Part shown: positions 26,259-34,650 of the stretch, piece by piece
How the letters are laid out: the number at the start of each line of letters is the position of its first letter
Position numbering within the stretch: position 1 is the stretch's first letter
Source: Salaquimonas sp.
Lineage (GTDB): Bacteria > Pseudomonadota > Alphaproteobacteria > Rhizobiales > Rhizobiaceae
NCBI GenBank assembly: GCA_028289365.1
Contig: JANQQM010000168.1
Coordinates: forward strand, 1 to 48,271
Reading direction: 5' to 3'
Length of the DNA: 48,271 bases
The notes under the pieces: generated by a model
Databases searched by the model: none
What the model saw: only the letters and a program-made list of their open reading frames with translations
Told to the model about the DNA's origin: nothing
Position numbers and translations under genes: made by a program

Positions 26259-26861
26259 ATGTCATTTGAACTTCCTGACCTTCCCTACGCATACGATGCC
26301 CTTGACCCATACATGTCTGCTGAAACGCTGGAATTTCATCATGACAAACACCATCAGGCCTATGTGACCAACGGAAACAACCTTTTGAAAGATTCCGGCC
26401 TGGAAGGTAAATCCCTGGAAGAGATCGTAGTGGAGAGCCATGGTAGCAATCCCGGATTATTCAACAATGCCGGTCAGCACTACAATCACATTCATTTCTG
26501 GAAATGGATGAAAAGCGGTGGCGGCGGAACAAGCCTGCCAGGCAAGCTGAAAGCGGCCGTCGATAGTGATCTTGGCGGTTACGACAAGTTCAAGGCCGAT
26601 TTCATGAATGCCGGTGCAACACAGTTCGGATCAGGTTGGTGCTGGTTGGCGGTCAAGGATGGCAAGCTGGAAATCATGAAAACGCCTAATGGCGAAAACC
26701 CGCTGATCCATGGTGCTGCACCAATCCTCGGCTGTGATGTCTGGGAACATTCCTATTACATCGACTATCGCAATGCGCGGCCAAAATATCTGGAAGCCTT
26801 TGTCGACAGCCTGATTAACTGGGAGTATGTCGAAGAACTGTTTGAATCAGCGACTTCGTAA
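26259..26861 (+). CDS. sodB: Superoxide dismutase (Fe/Mn family, Fe-like)
   Basis: A 200-residue cytoplasmic enzyme disproportionating superoxide. Metal ligands sit in LEFHHDKHHQAYV, GQHYNHIHFW and CDVWEHSYYIDY. The glutamine in NAGQHYNH is placed as in iron-type enzymes, so an Fe enzyme is more likely, although alphaproteobacterial members can be cambialistic. No signal peptide is present. The ATG at 26259 follows AAGGAG; the frame is open 20 codons upstream without reason to use it. Two inverted repeats follow the stop codon, the second long enough to end transcription. Confidence 0.95.
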   Translation: MSFELPDLPYAYDALDPYMSAETLEFHHDKHHQAYVTNGNNLLKDSGLEGKSLEEIVVESHGSNPGLFNNAGQHYNHIHFWKWMKSGGGGTSLPGKLKAAVDSDLGGYDKFKADFMNAGATQFGSGWCWLAVKDGKLEIMKTPNGENPLIHGAAPILGCDVWEHSYYIDYRNARPKYLEAFVDSLINWEYVEELFESATS

Positions 26862-26867
26862 TATTGC

Positions 26868-26885
26868 GTTCACACAGTTGTGAAC
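26868..26885. repeat. 7-bp inverted repeat after sodB
   Basis: The arms GTTCACA and TGTGAAC are separated by four bases, starting six bases after the sodB stop. Its half-site GTTCAC reappears in the larger inverted repeat just downstream, so the two can form competing hairpins or be a paired protein-binding site. Confidence 0.55.
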
Positions 26886-26895
26886 AAATACACTG

Positions 26896-26930
26896 ATATA
26901 ACCGGTGAACACTGTGTTCACCGGTTATAT
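26896..26930. terminator. Strong 16-bp inverted repeat, probable bidirectional terminator
   Basis: The arms ATATAACCGGTGAACA and TGTTCACCGGTTATAT pair perfectly over 16 bases around a CTG loop. It lies 34 bases after sodB and about 100 bases before the cytochrome c' gene. The AT-rich outer ends resemble a terminator, but there is no clean run of T after the stem, so an operator function cannot be excluded. Confidence 0.6.
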
Positions 26931-27029
26931 TACCTATTGACGTGTTTGTTTCTTGAAACTGCCGTATCGCAATGGAATTGTTCCAAAGTAAATTGGATCA
27001 CGGAAGATTTGAAAAACCGGGAGTAACTG

Positions 27030-27470
27030 ATGAAAAAACTGTTTGTTGCGGTCCTGACCGCGGGTGTATTTGCTTCAGGCTTGGCATATGCCGATGAGAT
27101 TGCCGACAGAAAAGCAATAATGAAACAGAAAGTCGGCGCATCAATGGGTGTTTTGGTCAAGACCGCAAAGGGTGAAATGGATTATGATAGTGCCGCTGTA
27201 GTCGCTGCATTTCAAACCATGCGTGATGGCACCGAAGGTTTTATCGAATTGTTCCCTGCTGGCACTGAGTCAGGTGGAGAAACGACAGCAAGTGCAAAGA
27301 TTTGGGAAGACATGGACGGCTTTAAGGCGGCCTTCGCAAAGTTCCACACGGACCTTGACGGAGCAATTGCTGCAGCACCTGCAGACAAGGCGGCATTCGA
27401 CGCACAATTCAAGCAGGTTTCAGCCAATTGTGGTACATGTCACGAAACCTACCGCATCAAGAAGCAGTAG
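27030..27470 (+). CDS. Cytochrome c'
   Basis: A 146-residue periplasmic cytochrome. It has a Sec signal peptide (MKKLFVAVLTAGVFASGLAYA, cut before DEIAD), four-helix-bundle composition and a C-terminal CGTCHETYR haem site at residues 134-138, as in cytochrome c' (PF01322). These proteins bind NO and CO at a five-coordinate haem and help protect against nitric oxide. Start ATG at 27030 with a GGGAG site. The diheme cytochrome gene begins 27 bases downstream, so the two are probably one operon. Confidence 0.93.
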   Translation: MKKLFVAVLTAGVFASGLAYADEIADRKAIMKQKVGASMGVLVKTAKGEMDYDSAAVVAAFQTMRDGTEGFIELFPAGTESGGETTASAKIWEDMDGFKAAFAKFHTDLDGAIAAAPADKAAFDAQFKQVSANCGTCHETYRIKKQ

Positions 27471-27497
27471 TGCCGTACCAAATTTAAGGCAATTAAT

Positions 27498-28400
27498 ATG
27501 AAACGCATCGCGCTCGCACTGATTTTTCTGATTATCGCGGGCGCGATTGTTTTTTATGTACTCACAATTCCCAAACATCTGGATGAGACCCAGCTGCAAG
27601 CCATGTCGGGCGGCGACGCTATTCGTGGCGAGAGAATGTTCTGGGCAGGTGGGTGTGCCTCATGTCATGCCGATAAGGATGCCAAGGGTGAGGATAAATT
27701 CAAGCTTGGCGGTGGGCTGGCTCTGGCGACACCATTCGGTACTTTCCATGCACCCAACATCTCGCCTGACAATGATACGGGGATCGGCGGATGGACGGCC
27801 GCCGATTTTGCAAATTCCATGAAGATGGGGGTTTCGCCGGAAGATAGTCACTATTACCCTGCCTTTCCCTACACATCCTATACCCGCATGAATATGGAGG
27901 ACGTGGCAGATCTTTGGGCATTTCTGCAGACAGTGCCGGCAGTCTCAAAGGAAAACATTCCGCACGATTTACCGTTGATTTTTCGTTTCAGGCGTGGTCT
28001 CGGGCTCTGGAAACTTCTCTTTTTGAAGGACGAACCGGTTGTCGAATTGGCGTCGGCAGACGCCAATGTAAGACTGGGTCAGTACCTGGTTGAGGGACCA
28101 GCCCATTGTGGTGAATGCCATACACCCCGTGATTTGATCGGCGGAATGGAGCTTTCTCGCTGGCTCGCGGGCGGCCCGGCACCAGAGGGTGACGGCAAGA
28201 TCCCCAATATTACGCCAGGACCAAATGGCATCGGCTCCTGGAGCGCAGAAGAGATTGTGTTTTCGCTGGAGACCGGATTAACCCCAGAATTTGATTCCTT
28301 CGGAAGTTCAATGGTTTCCGTCCAACAGAACATGGCAATGCTGACCAAGGAAGATCGCCAGGCAATCGCGGCCTACCTGAAGGCAATTCCCCCTCATTAA
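27498..28400 (+). CDS. Membrane-anchored diheme cytochrome c
   Basis: A 300-residue protein. An N-terminal membrane segment (IALALIFLIIAGAIVFYVL) anchors it facing the periplasm. Two haem sites are present, CASCH at residues 53-57 and CGECH at 204-208, each opening a cytochrome c domain with NISPDNDTGIGGWTAADF and NITPGPNGIGSWSAEEI, the repeated pattern of diheme subunits of periplasmic dehydrogenases. No dehydrogenase gene is adjacent. It follows the cytochrome c' gene by 27 bases with an AAGG site, so a joint electron-transfer role is likely; its redox partner is unknown. Confidence 0.92.
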   Translation: MKRIALALIFLIIAGAIVFYVLTIPKHLDETQLQAMSGGDAIRGERMFWAGGCASCHADKDAKGEDKFKLGGGLALATPFGTFHAPNISPDNDTGIGGWTAADFANSMKMGVSPEDSHYYPAFPYTSYTRMNMEDVADLWAFLQTVPAVSKENIPHDLPLIFRFRRGLGLWKLLFLKDEPVVELASADANVRLGQYLVEGPAHCGECHTPRDLIGGMELSRWLAGGPAPEGDGKIPNITPGPNGIGSWSAEEIVFSLETGLTPEFDSFGSSMVSVQQNMAMLTKEDRQAIAAYLKAIPPH

Positions 28401-28478
28401 GCCGTCATAAAGTGATATTCCTCTCCCTGCCGAACTCACAAAATAGAAACCTGTCGCCGGAAATGTAAACATCGACAG

Positions 28479-28502
28479 AACCGGGCAATTCTCATCCCGG
28501 TT
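28479..28502. terminator. Possible weak terminator hairpin
   Basis: Arms AACCGGG and CCCGGTT around a ten-base loop, 78 bases after the diheme cytochrome gene. A second hairpin (ACCCGG/CCGGGT, 28514-28533) follows and lies just before the cyclase ribosome-binding site. There is no strong T-run, so termination is tentative. Confidence 0.35.
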
Positions 28503-28557
28503 ACTTCTTGCCAACCCGGTCTAACTGCCGGGTCAATCAAATCCGAGGTTGGAAAAC

Positions 28558-29910
28558 GTGTCTGATCAGCCCGTCGACAGTCTAACTGGAAGCGACAGCG
28601 CACTGCCTAGCGCAGCAGAACGATATGTGGTCGCAGAACAGCAGGGTCTCCGGTTGGCGATCATATGCAGAACCGCGATTGCCGCGGCGGGCCTAATCTA
28701 TCTATTGGCCGTAACCGCGGTAACCGAATATGACATTCGCTCGGCGAGCATGGCGGCGCTGGCAATATTCGTCATTACCGGGATCGGCCATATTTCAGTG
28801 ATTGGCACGCGATATGATCGCTGGTGGCTGAAATTTGCGATTTATGCCCTGGACGTCATCATCATCTGCGCATTGTTCGTCATTATTCCGATCAGTCGCG
28901 CCCACGAAGTGCCGCAGATCATCGCATTTCGAGCCTATGGAATTTACTACCTGTTTCCGTTCGTGGTCATGTCTGCACTGTCGCTGTCCTGGCGATTGGT
29001 AATCTGGACCGGCGCGGTCGCTGTTGTTTCCTGGTGGGCAGCATTTCTGTGGATCGTTTCCGATATGGAGCAAACCTATTCCTGGGCGGACATTCCCCCG
29101 GCCGCCACGCGGGCTGATTATGAGAACATCTTCTTATCCATAGATTTCATTGGCCGCGGAAACCGGATTGAGGAAACTGGATTTCTGTTTGTTGGTGCCT
29201 TGATCCTTGCGCTCGTCGTCTACCGTGCACGCAAGGTTTTCTTTGCCCAGATTGAGGCAGAAGAAATCCAGCGTCAGGAACGGAACGCAAGATTGAAGGT
29301 AACGCAAACACTTGGGCGATTTGTTCCCGAAGAGATTGCAGAGCAGATAGTCGCCGACGATGGCGCGCTGGCGCCAAGTGAAAAACACGGAACGATCCTG
29401 ATCATGGACATTGCAGGATTTTCCACCTATGCCGCAGGGAAACCGCCGGCTGACGTCATCACCAATCTCAATCGCTTCCTCGCAGATTGTGCTGACATAA
29501 TCGCAAGCCATTCAGGTGTCGTGATTTCGTTCACCGGCGACGGTCTGCTGGCGTCGTTCAACATTCCGCTGGATATCGATCAGCCTGAACAATCTGCGAT
29601 AAACGCTGCCAACGAGCTCGTGGCCGCTACCGGCGAGACAGATTTCGATATCAGGGTTGGAATTGCCTCCGGTCCGATCGCGTCCGGGAGTATCGGATCA
29701 ACCGAAAGAATGGCTTTCACAGTCTATGGCACAACCGTAAACCGCGCTGCGCGCCTGGAAAATCTATGCAAGGAACTGAAAAAACCAATCCTGTTTGACC
29801 AATCCACCAGCCAGAAACTGGATAGTAGTTCAACTTCCGTTTCTCTCGGCAATCATGCTTTGCGTGGCGTATCCGATTCCGAACAGGTCTTTTCGCTGGC
29901 ACAAGACTGA
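28558..29910 (+). CDS. Membrane-bound class III adenylate/guanylate cyclase
   Basis: A 450-residue protein. The N-terminal half has six predicted membrane helices (for example LAIICRTAIAAAGLIYLLAV, ALDVIIICALFVIIPI, LIWTGAVAVVSWWAAFLW-like region). A short linker (QRQERNARLKVTQTLGRFVP) leads to a class III cyclase domain. Its metal-binding aspartates are in LIMDIAGFSTYA (near residue 283) and FTGDGLLASF (near 327), and the transition-state arginine is in VNRAARLENL. All catalytic positions look intact, so it should make cAMP (or cGMP). I start it at GTG 28558, nine bases after GAGG; TTG 28549 lies too close to that site. The membrane part suggests a sensed signal, which is unknown. Confidence 0.88.
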   Translation: MSDQPVDSLTGSDSALPSAAERYVVAEQQGLRLAIICRTAIAAAGLIYLLAVTAVTEYDIRSASMAALAIFVITGIGHISVIGTRYDRWWLKFAIYALDVIIICALFVIIPISRAHEVPQIIAFRAYGIYYLFPFVVMSALSLSWRLVIWTGAVAVVSWWAAFLWIVSDMEQTYSWADIPPAATRADYENIFLSIDFIGRGNRIEETGFLFVGALILALVVYRARKVFFAQIEAEEIQRQERNARLKVTQTLGRFVPEEIAEQIVADDGALAPSEKHGTILIMDIAGFSTYAAGKPPADVITNLNRFLADCADIIASHSGVVISFTGDGLLASFNIPLDIDQPEQSAINAANELVAATGETDFDIRVGIASGPIASGSIGSTERMAFTVYGTTVNRAARLENLCKELKKPILFDQSTSQKLDSSSTSVSLGNHALRGVSDSEQVFSLAQD

Positions 29911-29941
29911 GCTTCGCTCAGCCGACATTACCTTCCCGATC

Positions 29942-32044
29942 TCAGGTCTTTTCCAACAGACCGACTGCCTTGATTGCAAAGGCGTAACTCACCGCAATTT
30001 CCTCTAGGCGTTGAAATCGCCCCGAAGCGCCTCCATGACCTGCTCCCATATTTGTCTTCAACATGATCGGAGAGTCGCTAACTGAAAATTCCCTTAGCCG
30101 CGCAACCCATTTTGCCGGTTCCCAATAGGTAACTCGCGGATCGGTCAATCCGGCAAGCGCGAGGATCGGCGGATAGTGCTGTTTGGTGACCTGATCATAA
30201 GGGGAGTAGGAAGCGATATATTCATAGGCCGCCTTGGATTCGATTGGATTGCCCCATTCCGGCCACTCCGGCGGTGTCAGCGGCAGGGTGTCATCGAGCA
30301 TCGTATTCAGAACATCCACAAACGGCACTTCAGCGATGACACCAGCAAACAATTCTGGTGCCATATTAACAATCGCACCCATCAGCATGCCGCCTGCACT
30401 GCCACCTTGCGGTACAATCTTGCCCTTCGAGGTGAATTTGTTTTCGATCAGATATTCTGTTGAAGCAATGAAATCGCTGAACGTGTTTTTCTTGTATTCG
30501 CGTTTTCCGCTTTCATACCAACCGAACCCCTTGTCCTTACCGCCTCTTATATGGCTGATCGCATAGACAAATCCTCGGTCCACCAGCGACAGGCAGTTCG
30601 AGTTGAATCCTGCCGGTATCGTCATGCCGTAACTGCCATACCCATAAAGCAGGCAGGGTGCACTGCCATCGAGCTTGGTATCCTTCCTGTAAAGCAGCGT
30701 AATCGGAACCATCTCACCGTCAGCAGCTCGTGCCTGCACACGCCGTGTGACATAGTTTTCAGGGTCATGACCACTGGGAACTTCCTGTGTTTTCAATAGC
30801 TTGCGTTCCCTCGTCTCCATATTGTAGTCAAACGTCATCTGCGGTGTGGTCATAGACGAATAGGTAAAACGGATCACATCCGTATCGAACTCCATGGCAC
30901 CTGCGAGGCCCAAGGAATAGGCTTCTTCATCAAACGCAATTGCGTGTTCTTGCCCATCAGACAATCTGCGAATAATAATCTTTGGCAGGCCTTCGGACCT
31001 TTCCAGCCAGACCAGATGTCGGCAATAGACCGAATGCGCCAATATCAGCCTGCCACTTTGATGCGGTACGAGATCCTGCCAATTGTCAGGGGAGGGGGAA
31101 TTGGTTGGCGCAGTGACAATCTTGAAGTCCTTGGCCCCATCGCGGTTTGTCAGGATGTAAAGCGTACCGTGAGCTTCATCGACCGAATACTGCATTTCTT
31201 TTTCGCGCTTGGCCACAAGTAGCGGTGGCTGATCGATATCATCTGCCGGCAGAATGTAAGCCTGTGAACTCTCATGATCATGAGTACTGATGACGATAAA
31301 TGCGTCCGATTGCGTTTTCCCGGCCGACAGAAAGAAGCCGGGATTGCTTTCCTCGAATATCAACCTGTCGTCATCAGCGCTCTCGCCGATTGTATGGGCA
31401 AATAGTTTCGATGGCCGATGGTTTTCGTCAACCTTAGTGTAGATGAATTGTTTTGTATCGTTTGAGAATACGCCGCCGCCAACCGTTTCCGTCAGAGTGT
31501 CTTCAAGATCGGCTCCCGACTGAAGATCACGAAAATGGATGGTGAACATCTCCGAACCCTTATCGTCAAACGACCAGGAAAGAATATTGTGGTCGGGAGA
31601 ATGTCCCGCGCCACCAATACGGAAATACTCCTTGCCTTCTGCTTCCTTGTCGCCATCAAGCAGGATCTCTGTTTCTCCGCCACCATACGGCAGGCGTGTG
31701 AACTTGGGATGCTCGCCGCCTTCTTCATATTTTGACCCATATGCCCAAGGCCCATCCTTCATTGGGACAGAGCTGTCATCCTCCTTGATGCGGCCTCGCA
31801 TCTCGCCGACCAGTAGCGCCTGAAGCGCTTCGGTGTCCGCCATGAGTGCTTTCTGATAAGCGTTTTCTGCCTCAAGATGCTTGCGGATTTCCTCGTCGAT
31901 CAGTAACGGATCTCGCATGACGGCCTGCCAGTTATCGGCCCTCAGCCAGGCATAGTCATCAAATCTCTCGATCCCATGATGGATGGAGCGAATTGGATTT
32001 TTTTTGGCAATAGGAGCCGATCCTGCAGTCAGGTCAAATGTCAT
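29942..32044 (-). CDS. ptrB: S9 family peptidase, oligopeptidase B
   Basis: A 700-residue serine peptidase. The N-terminal segment NPIRSIHHGIERFDDYAWLR and the beta-propeller are followed by an alpha/beta-hydrolase domain. The catalytic serine is in PQGGSAGGMLMGA near residue 547, the aspartate in LTDPRVTYWEPAKW near 634 and the histidine in GAGHGGASGRF near 669. GYGSYGMTIPAGFNSNCLSL is typical of oligopeptidase B, which cleaves short peptides after Arg or Lys in the cytoplasm. No signal peptide is present and length is normal. It is 28 bases downstream of msrB on the same strand and converges with the cyclase gene. Confidence 0.94.
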   Translation of the reverse strand: MTFDLTAGSAPIAKKNPIRSIHHGIERFDDYAWLRADNWQAVMRDPLLIDEEIRKHLEAENAYQKALMADTEALQALLVGEMRGRIKEDDSSVPMKDGPWAYGSKYEEGGEHPKFTRLPYGGGETEILLDGDKEAEGKEYFRIGGAGHSPDHNILSWSFDDKGSEMFTIHFRDLQSGADLEDTLTETVGGGVFSNDTKQFIYTKVDENHRPSKLFAHTIGESADDDRLIFEESNPGFFLSAGKTQSDAFIVISTHDHESSQAYILPADDIDQPPLLVAKREKEMQYSVDEAHGTLYILTNRDGAKDFKIVTAPTNSPSPDNWQDLVPHQSGRLILAHSVYCRHLVWLERSEGLPKIIIRRLSDGQEHAIAFDEEAYSLGLAGAMEFDTDVIRFTYSSMTTPQMTFDYNMETRERKLLKTQEVPSGHDPENYVTRRVQARAADGEMVPITLLYRKDTKLDGSAPCLLYGYGSYGMTIPAGFNSNCLSLVDRGFVYAISHIRGGKDKGFGWYESGKREYKKNTFSDFIASTEYLIENKFTSKGKIVPQGGSAGGMLMGAIVNMAPELFAGVIAEVPFVDVLNTMLDDTLPLTPPEWPEWGNPIESKAAYEYIASYSPYDQVTKQHYPPILALAGLTDPRVTYWEPAKWVARLREFSVSDSPIMLKTNMGAGHGGASGRFQRLEEIAVSYAFAIKAVGLLEKT

Positions 32045-32072
32045 CGTGAATTCCGGTTATCAGTTTATCGAG

Positions 32073-32486
32073 TTAGTCAGCGTCTGCGCCGCCGTCATGC
32101 GGTTTGAATGTCAGTGCATGACCATTCATGCAATAGCGCAATCCGGTAGGTTGCGGGCCATCGGGAAATACATGCCCGAGATGGGCATCGCAATCAGCAC
32201 AGCGCACTTCGGTGCGAGTCATGAAAAACGATCGGTCGGTATGTTCAGACACCGCTTCTCCATGTTTAGGCTGGATGAAGCTTGGCCAACCAGTACCAGA
32301 CTCAAATTTTGCAGAAGTCTCAAATAGCGGGTTTCCGCAGCACACGCAGGAAAAGTCACCAGGCCGTTTTTCCTCAAGATGCGGCCCGGTGCCAGCGCGC
32401 TCGGTACCGTGCTTTCGGGTAATCTTGTACTGTTCCGGGGTAAGCTGAGCCCGCCATTCGGCATCGCTCTTTGAGATCTTCACCAT
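32073..32486 (-). CDS. msrB: Peptide-methionine (R)-S-oxide reductase MsrB
   Basis: A 137-residue enzyme repairing oxidised methionine (R isomer). The structural zinc cysteines are in [11 protein letters not shown] and [14 protein letters not shown], with [10 protein letters not shown] between them. The catalytic cysteine is C119 in [11 protein letters not shown]. It is cytoplasmic, of normal length, and probably uses thioredoxin. It lies between ptrB and the antiporter operon, all on the minus strand, with 117 bases separating it from the operon. Confidence 0.96.
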   Translation of the reverse strand: MVKISKSDAEWRAQLTPEQYKITRKHGTERAGTGPHLEEKRPGDFSCVCCGNPLFETSAKFESGTGWPSFIQPKHGEAVSEHTDRSFFMTRTEVRCADCDAHLGHVFPDGPQPTGLRYCMNGHALTFKPHDGGADAD

Positions 32487-32603
32487 GTAACTCTCGCTTT
32501 TGTAGTGGGCATTTTACTGCCGCGGCGTGTACGGCCAATTCAATAAAGAAATAGGTCAGCATTTGCGGGCGTTCAACATGGCCCGCATTTGCAGATGGCG
32601 GTC

Positions 32604-34298
32604 CTAGCCTGCGAAATTGACCAACAAGGTAGCGCCGAGCAACAAGGCGATGGAAAGCACCATTGCACCTGTCGGCCAGGTGCTGGCCATGCGGCCTTCC
32701 GGCCCATAGGAACGGTACAACCGGTTGATCGTGTTTTTCACCCTGTTGTTCAGGAATGTCAGGACGCTGCTGTTGATCTGCGACACATATGAAGCCAAGA
32801 CCCCGATCACTCTGGGCGCGGCCTTGCGATAGATCCAGTCGCTATCGAGATTAACCGATTTCAACTCTGGCGGGTAAATTCCGGTTCGCATCAACACCGT
32901 AAAGGCTAGCGCCGAGAAGAACAGAAGTTGCAACTGGGTGATCACGTGTGTCGTCGTATAGCTATGGTATGTCACGTCATATGGCAGCAACGCATAGAGC
33001 GGCGCTGGGTAAACTCCGATCGCGATGCACAGAAACGCGGTTATTCCCATCGCCAGAAGCATATGCGTCGGTGCCTCCTTGGGGCGCATGCCGCTGTCGT
33101 GGGCGAAGAAGGCGAAATAGGGAATCTTGATGCCGGAATGGTGAAACACACCAGCTGAGGCGAATAGCAGAATCGCCCAAACGATGTAGTAGTGCTCCTT
33201 GACTGCGGCCGACAGGATCATCGACTTGGTGACGAAGCCGGAAAAGAGCGGGAAGGCCGAAATCGATGCGGCGCCGACAACGCAAAAGATCATGGTGAGC
33301 GGCATCGTCTTGTATAGCCCACCCAGCTCGGACCCCTTGGCCGTACCCGTGCGGAACAATACCGCGCCCACGCTCATGAAAAGCAGCGCCTTGTACAGGA
33401 TATGAGCAAAGGCATGTGCCGCCGTGCCATTCAATGCCAGCTCGGTGCCAATGCCGACACCGACCACCATGAAGCCAAGCTGGTTGTTAAGGCTATATGC
33501 CAGAACCCGGCGCAGATCATTCTCGATCACCGCATAAAAGATCGGGAACAGTGTCATAACCGCCCCGATATAGACCAGGATTTCAGTTCCGGCGAAGCCT
33601 CGCGCCAGTGCATAGACTGCCAGCTTGGTAGTGAAGGCCGACAGAATCACCGTGCCCGTGACGGTCGCCGCCGGATAGCTGTCCTGCAGCCAGTTATGCA
33701 GCAACGGGAATGCGCATTTGATCCCGAACGATATGAAGATCAACCAGGTTGCCAATGATCCCAATGTCATGCGCTCAAAGGCCAATGAGCCGGTTTCATG
33801 ATACCAGACTACGGCACCAGCCATCAATAACACGCCGGAGCCGATCTGGATGATCAGATACCGCATGCCGGTCCAGTAAGCCCCTTCGGTTCCCCGCGCC
33901 CAAATCAGGAATACGGACGCAATGGCGGTACCTTCCCAGTAGAAAAACAGGGTTAGGAGATCGCCGGCCAGGACGGCGCCTATTGCGGAGCCGACATAGA
34001 GTAGTGCGGCAACTTGTTGGACAGTGTCTCGAACATGCCACGCATAGAGATTTCCCAAAAACGCCGCGAGAGAGAAGATCAGTGCGAATATCCGGCTGAG
34101 CGGGTCTACCCGCATCAACTCCAGTTCGAAACCGAAGAAACTCACCTGCCACAGCATTCCCTCGGGTAGAGACCAAACGATCATCCCAGAGAGAACCGGC
34201 ACGCCCAGCAACAGGAAACTGCGGACCATCATCGGCAATAACGGCAGCACAAGCGCCGCAGCAAAAAAGAGGAAGGAAACGGGGAACAACTCAGCCAT
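32604..34298 (-). CDS. Cation/proton antiporter subunit D homologue (NuoL/M/N-like), third copy
   Basis: A protein of about 564 residues with 14 predicted membrane helices, the third proton-channel subunit of this operon. Channel residues of the family are visible: the glutamate in FYWEGTAIASVFLIW near residue 120, the lysine in FGIKCAFPLLHNWLQDSYPA near 193 and the lysine in TTKLAVYALARGF near 225. The C-terminus ends in VLSIALLLGATLLVNFAG. I use the ATG at 34298, overlapping the stop of the 116-residue gene by eight bases; the frame is open for 17 further codons. It is the last gene of the operon. NuoL-like proteins carry protons or sodium; which ion is used here is not visible. Confidence 0.9.
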   Translation of the reverse strand: MAELFPVSFLFFAAALVLPLLPMMVRSFLLLGVPVLSGMIVWSLPEGMLWQVSFFGFELELMRVDPLSRIFALIFSLAAFLGNLYAWHVRDTVQQVAALLYVGSAIGAVLAGDLLTLFFYWEGTAIASVFLIWARGTEGAYWTGMRYLIIQIGSGVLLMAGAVVWYHETGSLAFERMTLGSLATWLIFISFGIKCAFPLLHNWLQDSYPAATVTGTVILSAFTTKLAVYALARGFAGTEILVYIGAVMTLFPIFYAVIENDLRRVLAYSLNNQLGFMVVGVGIGTELALNGTAAHAFAHILYKALLFMSVGAVLFRTGTAKGSELGGLYKTMPLTMIFCVVGAASISAFPLFSGFVTKSMILSAAVKEHYYIVWAILLFASAGVFHHSGIKIPYFAFFAHDSGMRPKEAPTHMLLAMGITAFLCIAIGVYPAPLYALLPYDVTYHSYTTTHVITQLQLLFFSALAFTVLMRTGIYPPELKSVNLDSDWIYRKAAPRVIGVLASYVSQINSSVLTFLNNRVKNTINRLYRSYGPEGRMASTWPTGAMVLSIALLLGATLLVNFAG

Positions 34299-34641
34299 CG
34301 TTTTCCGCCTTGTCCAACTGGTCTTCGGGGTAGTCTTCGGACTCGACATCCTTAGGTGCGTAATAATCCTCGTCGCGTTTCAGAACTATCCGCATGCCCT
34401 TGGCACAAATTACGAGAAGCGCACACATGAAGAACCCGTAAAGCGCGTAGAAACCAGGAAATTCCTCCTCCCGCAGGTAGACGTGCTTTTCATAGAAAAA
34501 GTCGGCTAGAAACAGCAATGCGCAAAGCATGTAGAGCCCGTAAACCAGCCTATTCACAGATTCCGGGTTGTCGGCCCACAGGAACAATTGCCCAAGGCGA
34601 GGGAACTTTTCAGGATTGTCTTTTTTTGGTCTTTTAGCCAT
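34291..34641 (-). CDS. Small two-helix membrane protein in antiporter operon, candidate subunit
   Basis: A 116-residue protein whose family I cannot name. It has a charged N-terminus (MAKRPKKDNPEKF), one helix at NRLVYGLYMLCALLFLADFF and a second at FYALYGFFMCALLVICAKGM. A short acidic loop (EKHVYLREEEFPG) joins them, and the acidic tail reads RDEDYYAPKDVESEDYPEDQ. It is placed nine bases after antiporter subunit D2 and overlaps D3 by eight bases, so it is certainly cotranscribed. Position and topology suggest an accessory subunit of the membrane complex, perhaps bridging two antiporter modules. It matches none of the classical MrpA-G subunits. Confidence 0.85.
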   Translation of the reverse strand: MAKRPKKDNPEKFPRLGQLFLWADNPESVNRLVYGLYMLCALLFLADFFYEKHVYLREEEFPGFYALYGFFMCALLVICAKGMRIVLKRDEDYYAPKDVESEDYPEDQLDKAENDG

Positions 34642-34650
34642 GACGCCCTC

